From an uncultured Sphingomonadaceae bacterium (GTDB lineage: Bacteria; Pseudomonadota; Alphaproteobacteria; Sphingomonadales; Sphingomonadaceae), in assembly GCA_947499255.1 (NCBI GenBank), contig CANMNF010000003.1:62001-126000 (forward strand): DNA of 64,000 bases, given 5' to 3'. Positions 17,828-26,119 of this stretch are shown in pieces (position 1 is the stretch's first letter; the number at the start of each line of letters is the position of its first letter). The position numbers were made by a program, and so were the translations under genes. The notes beneath the pieces were generated by a model. That model did not search any database. It was not told the DNA's origin and worked only from the letters and a program-made list of their open reading frames with translations.

Positions 17828-18700
17828 GTGGCGTTAAACTATAATCATCTTCGCTATTTCTGGGCGGTCGCGCGTGAAGGTCATCTTACGCGTGCGGCCG
17901 AGCGGTTGAACGTTTCGCAATCTGCGCTTTCGACCCAGATCAAGAAGCTTGAAGAACAGTTGGGGCATCGACTGTTTGAACGCAGCGGCAGGCGCCTTGT
18001 CCTTAGCCCTGCTGGCCGTATCGCCTTGTCGCATTGCGAAGTGATCTTCCAAAGCGGCGATGCAATGCGGCGACGGCTGAGTTCTGAGCGAGCAGAAGCC
18101 ATGCACCCTTTGCGTATCGGTGCTCTGTCGACGCTTTCGCGCAATTTTCAAATGGGTTTTCTCGTGCCGCTTTTGGGCGAGGAGGCGACGCCTTTCGTTG
18201 TTCGGTCGGGATCAATCTCTGAACTGCTCCCCGCGCTTGAGGCGCATCTGGTGGATCTCGTTTTGGTCAATCAGGTTCCCTTTCGGGATGCTGCAACCAG
18301 TTGGACAGCAAGGATCATCGACACCCAGCCGGTGGGGATAGTGGGTACACCGGAACGGATCGCTGGACGCAGCGATTATGCCGAATTGCTTTCTAGCGAG
18401 CCTCTTATCCTGCCAAGCCGTGACAGCGGTTTCCGCAATGGCTTTGACCTCTTAATCGAAGGACTAAGCCAGCCAATCAACATCGCTGCCGAGGTTGACG
18501 ACATGGCGATGATGCGGCTGCTGGCACGGGCCGATGCCGGGCTTGCGGTCTTGCCGCCAGTGGTTGTTCAAGATGAACTTTCGTCAGGCAAGCTGGTCGA
18601 GGCGGCGAGCTTGCCGGGCGTGTCCGAACAATTCGCAGTACTCATCCCCGAACATCATTTCCTTCACCCAGCGGTGCAGCGCCTTGTGGATACGATCTAG
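17828..18700 (+). CDS. LysR family regulator, NhaR-like
   Basis: A 290-residue LysR regulator whose N terminus NYNHLRYFWAVAREGHLTRA and helix-turn-helix VSQSALSTQIKKLEEQLG resemble the NhaR branch. GTG at 17828 is preferred because it puts the family start a few residues before NYNHL; the frame is also open from 17765. NhaR proteins respond to sodium and pH. It is followed 122 nt downstream, on the same strand, by the SbtA-type sodium/bicarbonate transporter, so it may control that gene pair; CbbR-like control by carbon status is another possibility. Confidence 0.83.
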   Translation: MALNYNHLRYFWAVAREGHLTRAAERLNVSQSALSTQIKKLEEQLGHRLFERSGRRLVLSPAGRIALSHCEVIFQSGDAMRRRLSSERAEAMHPLRIGALSTLSRNFQMGFLVPLLGEEATPFVVRSGSISELLPALEAHLVDLVLVNQVPFRDAATSWTARIIDTQPVGIVGTPERIAGRSDYAELLSSEPLILPSRDSGFRNGFDLLIEGLSQPINIAAEVDDMAMMRLLARADAGLAVLPPVVVQDELSSGKLVEAASLPGVSEQFAVLIPEHHFLHPAVQRLVDTI

Positions 18701-18822
18701 CGACCAGCAGACTCATTCGTTTTTTAGAACGAAACCTTCCAAACAATATATTTTACTGATTGAATGAAGGCGCTCTATTGCGCGGAAATATCTTTAGTCC
18801 GCCATAGTTGGAGCCAGCCACC

Positions 18823-19830
18823 GTGGAATCACTCGCCTATTTCGCAGCAAGCTTTGTTACGCAATTACAATCCCCGATGCTTGCATTCCTGTTTGGTGGG
18901 TTTGCCTTGGCGGCATCGGGAAGCAAACTTGCGATCCCGGATGCGATTTATCGTTTCATCATCTTCATGTTGCTGATGAGTGTGGGGCTGCACGGGGGGA
19001 TCGAGATCCGCGATTCCAACTTAAGAGAGCTCGCACTGCCTGCTTTTTTCGCAGCCCTTATAGGGTGCCTGATCGTGTTGATTGGCAACTTTACTTTGGG
19101 CCGCCTGCCCAAGGTCAATCGTGACGACGCATTGGCGACCGCGGGCCTGTTCGGCGCAGTCAGTGCATCGACATTGGCAGCGGCAATGGTGGCGTTGGAC
19201 GAGCGGGGGATCGCGTTTGAAGCATGGGCGCCCGCGCTCTATCCCTTCATGGATATCCCGGCCCTGATCCTCGCGATTGTGCTGGCGAGCATGCACAAGA
19301 AGAAGACCGCCAAAGGCGGCGGGGCAACCATCACCGTGCGCAGTATTGTCGTAGATTCCTTGCGTAGCTCGGCCTTGTCGGCGTTGCTGTTGGGGCTTGT
19401 CATCGGCTTTCTGGTTCAGCCTCAGGAGCTTTATGAGGGGTTTTATGACCTGCTATTCCGCGGATTTCTCTCGATCCTCATGTTGATCATGGGGATGGAG
19501 GCGTGGTCGCGCCTTTCGGAGCTGCGGCAAGTTGCGCAGTGGTTTGTTGCCTATGCGTTGATCTCGCCAATTGTTCATGGACTGCTGGCTTTTGGGCTTG
19601 GCTATATCGCTCACGTCATGGTTGGATTTAGCCCCGGCGGCGTGGTCTTGCTGGCCGTGATCGCAGCGTCAAATTCCGATATCTCCGGCCCGCCAACTCT
19701 GCGCGCCGGGATACCGGGAGCCAATCCGTCTGCTTTCATTGGTTCGTCCACCAGCGTGGGCACGCCAATCGCTTTGGTGGTGTGCATCCCGCTTTTTATC
19801 GCGCTTGCCGAGATAGTCTTTGGCGTGTGA
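18823..19830 (+). CDS. sbtA: Sodium-dependent bicarbonate transporter, SbtA family
   Basis: A 335-residue inner-membrane protein with about 10 hydrophobic segments. It carries the SbtA hallmarks SPMLAFLFGGFALAASGSKL near the N terminus, FGAVSASTLAAA in the middle and AASNSDISGPPTLRAG late. SbtA imports bicarbonate with sodium in cyanobacteria and is found scattered in heterotrophs. GTG at 18823 is chosen as start because TTGGAG lies about 9 nt upstream; a TTG at 18808 would add five residues. The next gene encodes the cognate PII-like protein 39 nt later. The LysR gene upstream is a likely regulator. Confidence 0.88.
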   Translation: MESLAYFAASFVTQLQSPMLAFLFGGFALAASGSKLAIPDAIYRFIIFMLLMSVGLHGGIEIRDSNLRELALPAFFAALIGCLIVLIGNFTLGRLPKVNRDDALATAGLFGAVSASTLAAAMVALDERGIAFEAWAPALYPFMDIPALILAIVLASMHKKKTAKGGGATITVRSIVVDSLRSSALSALLLGLVIGFLVQPQELYEGFYDLLFRGFLSILMLIMGMEAWSRLSELRQVAQWFVAYALISPIVHGLLAFGLGYIAHVMVGFSPGGVVLLAVIAASNSDISGPPTLRAGIPGANPSAFIGSSTSVGTPIALVVCIPLFIALAEIVFGV

Positions 19831-19869
19831 TCGCCGCTTAACGCATATATTTGCTTCAGGAGAATGATC

Positions 19870-20184
19870 ATGGCTTTCGCCGCAACAACAGTGACCATCA
19901 TTGCCGAACGCTTGCTACAAGATCGCATCACCAAATTGTTGGATGAAACAGGCGCCAGCGGTTACACTTTGGTGGAGGGCAGCGGGAAAGGTCATCACCT
20001 CACCCGCACCCATGACAGGCCTTCAATCGTTCGCGATTTTGATATCGTCCGGATCGAATTTGTCATGCTCGATGGAGATCATGCCCGCGAAATCGCCCAG
20101 CAAATAGCGGACGATTATTTCACCGATTATTCGGGCATTATCTACATTACACCTGCAGAGGTGCTGCGTTCAGAGCGGTTTTGA
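19870..20184 (+). CDS. sbtB: SbtB-like PII family regulator
   Basis: A 104-residue PII-fold protein. TVTIIAERLLQDRITKLLDE forms the first strand and helix, GSGKGHHLTRTHD matches the T-loop base, and the last part gives the final strand IIYITPAEVLR. SbtB binds cyclic AMP or adenylates and gates SbtA in cyanobacteria. This copy lacks the CGPxGC tail (R-loop) of some cyanobacterial SbtBs. The second of two close ATGs (19870) is preferred because it lies 6-8 nt after CAGGAGA; the first, at 19864, nearly touches it. Confidence 0.85.
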   Translation: MAFAATTVTIIAERLLQDRITKLLDETGASGYTLVEGSGKGHHLTRTHDRPSIVRDFDIVRIEFVMLDGDHAREIAQQIADDYFTDYSGIIYITPAEVLRSERF

Positions 20185-20327
20185 ACCAGGAGCGCGATAA
20201 CCGTAATCTGGCGCAAATAACGACCGCGAATTGGCGGTTCGTTTGCGTACCATTGCCGCAATAATCATCCGCTTTTGGCTGAGGACTTGATCGCTTTTGT
20301 CACTATGATGATCTAACATGTGATCAG

Positions 20328-20960
20328 ATGGCAAACCGGTTCACCTCTCAAGTTCCAGATTTTCTGGACGACGCGATGATTTTGGAACTTCCGGCCAAGG
20401 CAACGGTGTTTCAAGCGGGGCAACCTTGCGACAAATTCCTTTTCGTTGTGTCTGGTTTGGTGCGCGTCGATCTGCATTCGCTTAGCGGCAAGTCAGTGAT
20501 GCTTTATCAGATCGGGCCGGGACAATCCTGTGTCATAACGACCAGCTGCCTGATGGCTGGCCGCGATTATGCCGCCGAAGCGGTAACCGAAAGCGAAACG
20601 GTTGCGTGCGCGCTTTCTGTTGATCAATTCAACGCGCGGTTAAATTCCTCCAGCGAATTTCGCGCCTTCGTGTTTGATGTATTCAACCAGCGACTTGGCG
20701 ACATGATGGCGAAAATAGAACAGGTAGCTTTCAGCCCTCTCGATCAAAGGCTGGCAAAGCGGATCGCACAAATTAGCGGGCAGAATCCCTTGGTGCATAT
20801 CACTCACGAACAACTCGCCGCTGATCTTGGCAGCTCTCGCGAAGTCGTCTCCCGGCGGTTGGCCAAATGGGAAGATCATGGCCTGATCAAGCGCGGTCAT
20901 CGTACTGTACTTGTCGTTGATCCTGCCCAAATCGCTCGACTTGCTCAGCTTGGTGACTAA
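20328..20960 (+). CDS. Crp/Fnr family transcriptional regulator
   Basis: A 210-residue regulator. The cyclic-nucleotide-like domain spans residues ~10-125 and the winged helix ~145-195 (HITHEQLAADLGSSREVVSRR). It lacks an Fnr-type iron-sulfur Cys cluster at the N terminus but has Cys in SCVITTSCLMA (two, six apart) and in VACALS. Relatives with this Cys pair often sit beside rhodanese and DUF2892 genes, as here, which suggests thiol or persulfide sensing (inference). It precedes the DUF2892 gene by 63 nt on the same strand. Confidence 0.85.
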   Translation: MANRFTSQVPDFLDDAMILELPAKATVFQAGQPCDKFLFVVSGLVRVDLHSLSGKSVMLYQIGPGQSCVITTSCLMAGRDYAAEAVTESETVACALSVDQFNARLNSSSEFRAFVFDVFNQRLGDMMAKIEQVAFSPLDQRLAKRIAQISGQNPLVHITHEQLAADLGSSREVVSRRLAKWEDHGLIKRGHRTVLVVDPAQIARLAQLGD

Positions 20961-21023
20961 GTCACAGAAGCACCGCTCCCTATCCGCTAAAACCAGTTTC
21001 TCAAAAGCAATTGGAGAAGCTAA

Positions 21024-21239
21024 ATGAAATTCGCAAATGTAGGCAGAGCCGACCGTATGATCCGGCTCGTTCTGGGTCTGGTATTCGCAGCCATACCGTT
21101 TCTGGTTGGAAGCATTGAACCAGCAAGCGCTCTGGGCATTGCAAGCTTTGTCGCAGCGGCCATCATGTTTGTCACCGCGACGGTTAAATTCTGCCCTGTT
21201 TACGGCCTATTTGGAATGCGCACTGCGCCGAAGGAATAG
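21024..21239 (+). CDS. DUF2892 (YgaP transmembrane-like) membrane protein
   Basis: A 71-residue protein starting MKFANVGRADRMIRLVLGL, with two hydrophobic segments (residues ~12-30 and ~35-55) and a C-terminal KFCPVYGLFGMRT motif typical of the DUF2892 domain. In E. coli YgaP this domain is fused to a rhodanese; here the rhodanese is the next gene, 2 nt away. The ribosome site GGAG is well placed. Role: probably membrane partner in sulfane-sulfur handling. Confidence 0.85.
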   Translation: MKFANVGRADRMIRLVLGLVFAAIPFLVGSIEPASALGIASFVAAAIMFVTATVKFCPVYGLFGMRTAPKE

Positions 21240-21241
21240 TC

Positions 21242-21619
21242 GTGGGTTTGCTCAAATTTCTGGGACTTGGCGGGAAAAGCTCTGAGACTTTTCCCGCCAT
21301 CAACTGTGCGCAAGCGTTTCAGGAGTTGAACGACAACGCACTGGTCTTGATTGATGTTCGCACGCCTGGCGAGTGGGCCGATACCGGGGTTCCTGCCGTA
21401 GCGAAATGCAAGACGCTGCAAGATCGCGATTTTGCAGACTATGTGAAGTCTTGTCTCACAAAGGCTAAACACCTGCCAATCGCGTTTTTATGTCTTTCAG
21501 GAGCGCGATCTTCCAAAGCGGCTGAACTTGCGCGAAAAGCAGGCGTTGAGAATATTCTAATCGTACGCGGCGGGGTTGAGGCTTGGCGTAGAGCAGGGCT
21601 GCCGCTTGAGGACCGCTGA
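21242..21619 (+). CDS. Cytoplasmic rhodanese-like protein
   Basis: A 125-residue single rhodanese domain. The motif ALVLIDVRTPGEWADTG opens the fold and the active loop reads CLSGARSSKAAELA, giving a Cys persulfide site. No signal peptide is visible. It starts with GTG 2 nt after the DUF2892 stop, as if the two-part YgaP protein were split. It would transfer sulfane sulfur to acceptors such as thiols. Confidence 0.87.
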   Translation: MGLLKFLGLGGKSSETFPAINCAQAFQELNDNALVLIDVRTPGEWADTGVPAVAKCKTLQDRDFADYVKSCLTKAKHLPIAFLCLSGARSSKAAELARKAGVENILIVRGGVEAWRRAGLPLEDR

Positions 21620-21684
21620 TCGTTATACTGTGCGGCGATATGTATCGTTGCGCGCACGACAAACTGTATGAAAGGGAAATACAA

Positions 21685-22125
21685 ATGAAGCCGAACTTCC
21701 TTACCGCAACAGCTGTGGCCTTGGCTTTGTCGGCTTGCTCCGCTCAGGGGTCAGCTCAAGGAGCAGACACACAAATGGCTACGGATCCTGCGCTCAGCTC
21801 AACTGACATAGTCAATGTCAGCGCGGCTGATGCCGATGAAGTGATTGCCGGTGATGCCTCGCTTGTCGTTCTGGATGTCAGAACGCCTGCTGAATTTGCG
21901 CAAGGGCATATCAAGGGCGCAATCAATGTTGATTTCAGGTCAGACGATTTTGCGAATAATCTGGCCAAGCTGGACAAGTCTCAACGCTACCTGCTCCATT
22001 GTAGGTCGGGAGCGCGCAGCAGCGGAGCATTGGAGATTATGCAAGCACAAGGCTTTGGAAGTGTTGTCCATATGAATGATGGTTTTGAAGCTTGGAAGGC
22101 GGCCGGCAATTTGGTGGCGCAGTAG
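21685..22125 (+). CDS. Exported rhodanese-like lipoprotein
   Basis: A 146-residue protein. The start MKPNFLTATAV at 21685 is preferred over the open frame from 21640 because it begins a lipoprotein signal (LALSAC lipobox) and follows AAAGGGAAA. The rhodanese domain has LVVLDVRTPAEFAQGHI and the active loop HCRSGARSSGALE. It is therefore the periplasmic counterpart of the preceding cytoplasmic rhodanese, in the same operon. Confidence 0.87.
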   Translation: MKPNFLTATAVALALSACSAQGSAQGADTQMATDPALSSTDIVNVSAADADEVIAGDASLVVLDVRTPAEFAQGHIKGAINVDFRSDDFANNLAKLDKSQRYLLHCRSGARSSGALEIMQAQGFGSVVHMNDGFEAWKAAGNLVAQ

Positions 22126-22164
22126 GTCCAATACGGGGCTGCGCATATCTGTGATTGGATCATT

Positions 22165-22617
22165 GTGAAACTTCTCATACCTCCGCCGCTTGTCGCTCTC
22201 ACTTCAGCGTTGCTGATGTGGGCCATTGCGTTTCAATTCGACGCTTTGGAGTTCGCGTTTCCCTTCCAAAAAGCGATAGCTTTTGCGCTGATTGGTTTGG
22301 GGGCATCGCTCGATATCGTCTCGCTCGTGGCGTTTCGCAGGGCGAAGACAACCGTCACTCCGCTATCGCCTGAAAAAGCATCAAGTCTGGTGGTGTCCGG
22401 CCTTTATAGCGTCACCCGTAACCCGATGTATCTGGGATTGCTGATCATCTTGTGCGGCATCGCGATATTTCTCGGATCGCTTTTCAACGCAGCTATTGTT
22501 GTAGCATTTATTGGGTACATTACCGCATTCCAGATCAAGCCAGAAGAAGATCGGCTTGAGGACATTTTTGGAGCGCAATATCTTTCCTACAAGAAGAATG
22601 TGCGACGCTGGTTATGA
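22165..22617 (+). CDS. Isoprenylcysteine carboxylmethyltransferase-like membrane protein
   Basis: A 150-residue inner-membrane protein of the ICMT/PEMT family. It has four hydrophobic segments, the motif GLYSVTRNPMYLGLL and the C-terminal SAM-binding part EEDRLEDIFGAQYLSYKKNV. It starts with GTG at 22165. Bacterial members methylate unknown small molecules or proteins. It lies 40 nt after the exported rhodanese, probably in the same transcript. Confidence 0.8.
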   Translation: MKLLIPPPLVALTSALLMWAIAFQFDALEFAFPFQKAIAFALIGLGASLDIVSLVAFRRAKTTVTPLSPEKASSLVVSGLYSVTRNPMYLGLLIILCGIAIFLGSLFNAAIVVAFIGYITAFQIKPEEDRLEDIFGAQYLSYKKNVRRWL

Positions 22618-22651
22618 CGTTGAGATTGCCGCAAATCTTCATCTGCCCCCT

Positions 22652-22900
22652 TCAATCCCTCGCCTGAAGTGGCGGACCGATCGTGACGATGCGCATCGGG
22701 TCACTGGTGCAATTATCTGAGACCTGTGTCAGCGACCAATATCCAGCATCAGCGAATTGTCCTGTAGCCAAGCTTCAGACACAGGCACCAACATTGCTGC
22801 GCACTTGTGGTAGAACTCGGCATGCAGCACCTCTTGACAAGCCATTGGTCACGACGGCGAGATCAGAGAAAGAAGCGCCGCCAATCAATGCAAACAGCAC
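22652..22900 (-). pseudogene. Short frame after the sigma gene, interrupted by one TGA
   Basis: Directly after the sigma factor gene, a GTG at 22900 shares its G with the sigma TAG stop. It opens 41 codons (LFALIGGASFSDLAVVTNG...) that end at TGA 22775-22777. The same frame then continues 40 more codons (SLATGQFADAGYWSLTQVSD...) to a second TGA. Both parts look protein-like, with several Cys. This may be a decayed gene, a sequencing error or chance. No family is recognised. Confidence 0.35.
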
Positions 22901-23418
22901 TATGCGGCAAGATATTGTTCAAGCCATAACCGTGCAGCTTCCCAGCGTCGCTTGGCGGTGCTTAGTGATATTGCCTGCACTTGCGCAATTTCACTCATCG
23001 TCATTCCGCCAAAGAACCGCATTTCAACCAGCGCAGCGCGGTCAGGATCGATTTCATTTAGACGCGTAAGTGCTGCGTTCACTTCAAGAACATCGACACG
23101 TTGATATTCCGGCATTGTGGTCAACAATGTCACGCGTTCGTGATTGCGTTTTTCGGCGGCTTTTCGCCGCGCATGATCAACCAGAGCTTGCCGCGCAATA
23201 TGCGCTGAATATCCAAGTATCCTTGCTCTATCACTGGGGCTTCCGCCGGCCTTTAATAGGCGAACCATAACCTCATTGACGAGATCCTCAGGTTCGAGCG
23301 AGCAATTATACTCAGCACGCAAACGGCGCGCAGCAATGGCGCGCAGCTCCGGTTCAATCTCGCTTGCCATCGCGTCGAAACCGTTGTCATCACTTATGAT
23401 TTTACCACCTGCGGTCAT
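22900..23418 (-). CDS. ECF-type RNA polymerase sigma factor
   Basis: A 172-residue sigma-70 family ECF protein. Region 2 carries LEPEDLVNEVMVRLLKAG and region 4 carries MTMSEIAQVQAISLSTAKRRWEAARLWL. The preferred start is MTAGGKIISDD at 23418; the open frame from 23544 would run into the kinase gene and begin with non-sigma sequence. This ECF type (Sigma70_ECF family) is often paired with Ser/Thr kinases rather than anti-sigma factors, which fits the gene just upstream on the same strand. Confidence 0.88.
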   Translation of the reverse strand: MTAGGKIISDDNGFDAMASEIEPELRAIAARRLRAEYNCSLEPEDLVNEVMVRLLKAGGSPSDRARILGYSAHIARQALVDHARRKAAEKRNHERVTLLTTMPEYQRVDVLEVNAALTRLNEIDPDRAALVEMRFFGGMTMSEIAQVQAISLSTAKRRWEAARLWLEQYLAA

Positions 23419-23485
23419 TACTGACACGCTATTGCGCGTTCGAGGTATCGTCAATCCAACGATTTGGGGCAGGAGGTCGTTTGCT

Positions 23486-25870
23486 TTAACCGCAAGTGCG
23501 GGCAATGCGTTCAGGTAAATCGCCGAAAATTGTTTCGCGAACATATTTCACAAGCGGACCTTCTTGGATCAATTCACGTCTTAGCGCATCTGCCCGGCGG
23601 TTCATCGTGCATGCACGCGCCGCGCTACCTGATTTCTCGAATGTTTCGGCTGCCAGTATCTGTATCGTGGCAAGCTGCGTTTTGTGTGACCGGTTTTCAG
23701 GCTCGAATTCCAGTTGTTGAGTGAAAATGGAAACCATCTCATTCGCATCAGAAACGCTGGCTGAAGCACGGCCTATATTGGCCAGCATGATCACCTTTTG
23801 ACTTAGCAGCGTGGCCAGCTGCCGTGGTGCCTCGCGATCTGCTGCGTCCTCTCTTATCGAAATGCGCATCAGGTTCTCCCCGCGGGATATCTGCGCCAGC
23901 GCTTCGTTTTCGCGTCGCAAATCTGCGAGGACCAAAGCCTTTTCGTAGATCGAGATGGCGATGTTTCGCCGCGCTGTTTTTGGCCTTAGCCCCAAACGCT
24001 CGCTTTCCTCATATTTCGCGATCGCGGCGTCGAATTTGGCCAATGCGCGGTTAGCGGTTGCGGTTTCCCCCGTCTCTTCAAATTCAAATGCCAGCGATTG
24101 TCCCAACTGGCCATCAAGTTTTGCGGCCAAAGCCAGCATTTCTATGGTGCGTTCCTCTCGAGAGAACCGCTGATCAAACATAGCGCTGGCGGACTGCAGG
24201 AGTTCTGTAGATTTGGCAGCTTGGCCGATCCAAGGCAGAGGGGCAGCACGTTTCATCGCCGCTTCTATGGCGAGCAAAGCCAAATCTGCGTCGACCGGAT
24301 CGCGCAATGCCAGCTCTTCTGCCTCTTGTGCCGTCTGCAATGCCTGATCAACATCGTCCAATGCCAGATTGGCAAATTCGCTTTGACTGATCAGGGCTTT
24401 GACCAGCTCTTTGCGGAAGCGGACTTCATCGGGGTTGTTGGCCGTAAGCTTGCGCAAATCAGCCACCGCGATGCTGCGGCTTTGCTGCGAAAGATCACGC
24501 TGGCCCAAACTGCCGCCCAGCGCGTTGCCCTGAATTTGGGAAAGGCGCAAATATGCCACCGCAGTTTCGAAACTTAGTTCAGCATCCAGCGTATCGCTCG
24601 AACGCAAACGGTCAAGATACAGACGCGACTTTTCGCTGAGATCGGCAAGAACCTGAGTGCTTCCCGGTTGCCCGATCAATGCATCGTGAACATCGAAAAG
24701 CTGGAAGTTGGCCAGATCCCGAACGGCCAAAAACCGTTCATCCGCGAGCTGCCTTGCTTGCCGCTCTTTATCGTAAGCGGTTGCAAGCAGGACGCCGCCT
24801 ACCAAAAGAAGCGCAACAAAACTGCCAGCAAAGGACACCAGTGCCAGGTTGCGCCGACAAAACTTCTTTAACCGATAGCCGGGCGCGCGGGAATAGGCGG
24901 GCACGCCATACCCACCGCGATAACGCTGCACTGCTTCAGCAAGCTGGGCCACCGTTGAGTAACGATCATCAGGATCGGGTTTGTGGGCTTTGGCGGCGAT
25001 TGCCAGCAGTTCGGGATCCGCGAAATCGCCAAACAAAAAGCTGATAATCTTGCCAAGCGCATAAATGTCGACCGACACATTTGGTTCTGTTTCGCGGTTC
25101 AATTCAGGTGCCGTAAAACCGGGCGTGCCACTTCTTCCGGTGCGCAATGTTGATGTGTCGCCAGTGTTATCTTCGGGAAAAGACTGAAAACTGGAAAGAC
25201 CAAAGTCGATCAGTTTTGCCTTGTCCTCACTAGTCACGATAACGTTCTCGGGTGTTAAGTCCCGGTGGATGATCAGATTGCTATGCGCAAATTGCAGCGC
25301 ATCCATCAATTGTTCGAGGATTGACAGGCGTTGTTCGCGGTTGGGGTTTGTCTTTTGCACCCACGCGCTCAACGGCTCACCATCGACCAGTTCCATGATC
25401 ACATAGGGCACGCCATCCGCCGTTTCGCCGCCGTCGAAAAGCTGCGCGATGTTGGGATGATTTAGTTTGGCCAGCGCCTGCCTTTCATACCGAAATCGAT
25501 CGACCAGCCTTTGCGATAAGGCACCTGTCAGGATCATTTTGATTGCGACGCGGTGTTCAAAATCGCCAGCTTCCCGTTCGGCCAGATAGACCGCTCCCAT
25601 CCCGCCACGTCCAATCTCGTCGCGAATGGCGTACGCCCCGATCCTTTCTGGAACCGATGTAAGCGGGCCAGAGACATCGGCAGCCCCGGCAGTCTTGACC
25701 TTTTGGCGTGTGCTCGATTGCTGGCGTAAAAGCTGTTTTACCCTCTCGGTGACCCGGCTCGACATGTCGGACGCATCAATAAAGGCCGCGCGCTCGGCGT
25801 CAGGCAAGTCAAGCACTTGCTCAAGCAGCGCAATAACAAGCCGCTCCTCAGCATTGGACAAGTTGGACAT
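23486..25870 (-). CDS. Transmembrane serine/threonine protein kinase with helical-repeat sensor
   Basis: A 794-residue Hanks-type kinase. Residues ~78-340 form the kinase domain: P-loop GRGGMGAV, Lys111 in VAIKMI, catalytic HRDLTPEN (Asp204; the usual Lys two residues later is Thr), DFG at 222-224 and TAPELN. One membrane segment lies at ~341-365, so the C-terminal ~420 residues, probably TPR-like helices, face the periplasm. The ECF sigma gene follows 67 nt downstream, and the autotransporter gene is divergent. It probably controls the sigma factor by phosphorylation in response to an envelope signal (inference from the family pairing). Confidence 0.88.
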   Translation of the reverse strand: MSNLSNAEERLVIALLEQVLDLPDAERAAFIDASDMSSRVTERVKQLLRQQSSTRQKVKTAGAADVSGPLTSVPERIGAYAIRDEIGRGGMGAVYLAEREAGDFEHRVAIKMILTGALSQRLVDRFRYERQALAKLNHPNIAQLFDGGETADGVPYVIMELVDGEPLSAWVQKTNPNREQRLSILEQLMDALQFAHSNLIIHRDLTPENVIVTSEDKAKLIDFGLSSFQSFPEDNTGDTSTLRTGRSGTPGFTAPELNRETEPNVSVDIYALGKIISFLFGDFADPELLAIAAKAHKPDPDDRYSTVAQLAEAVQRYRGGYGVPAYSRAPGYRLKKFCRRNLALVSFAGSFVALLLVGGVLLATAYDKERQARQLADERFLAVRDLANFQLFDVHDALIGQPGSTQVLADLSEKSRLYLDRLRSSDTLDAELSFETAVAYLRLSQIQGNALGGSLGQRDLSQQSRSIAVADLRKLTANNPDEVRFRKELVKALISQSEFANLALDDVDQALQTAQEAEELALRDPVDADLALLAIEAAMKRAAPLPWIGQAAKSTELLQSASAMFDQRFSREERTIEMLALAAKLDGQLGQSLAFEFEETGETATANRALAKFDAAIAKYEESERLGLRPKTARRNIAISIYEKALVLADLRRENEALAQISRGENLMRISIREDAADREAPRQLATLLSQKVIMLANIGRASASVSDANEMVSIFTQQLEFEPENRSHKTQLATIQILAAETFEKSGSAARACTMNRRADALRRELIQEGPLVKYVRETIFGDLPERIARTCG

Positions 25871-26119
25871 CGCGCTCCTTCCAAATGATTGCTTAGTTAT
25901 TACAGCGCGGTGAGCAAATGGAACGGTTCAAAATTCTTTGGGCAGACATTTCTCTTGCCAGCCTGCGTTCGCGACACATTGTTCACCCAAACTCACAAAA
26001 ATTTTGAACCTTTTGCCGTGCGCGCTGCGCAATCCCTTTTGAAGCCTGTGCCATCGAGCATGGGAAAGTCTCCGCTGCAGATCCGCATTGAGAGGCGATT
26101 ATCACAACGGGGATTGATC

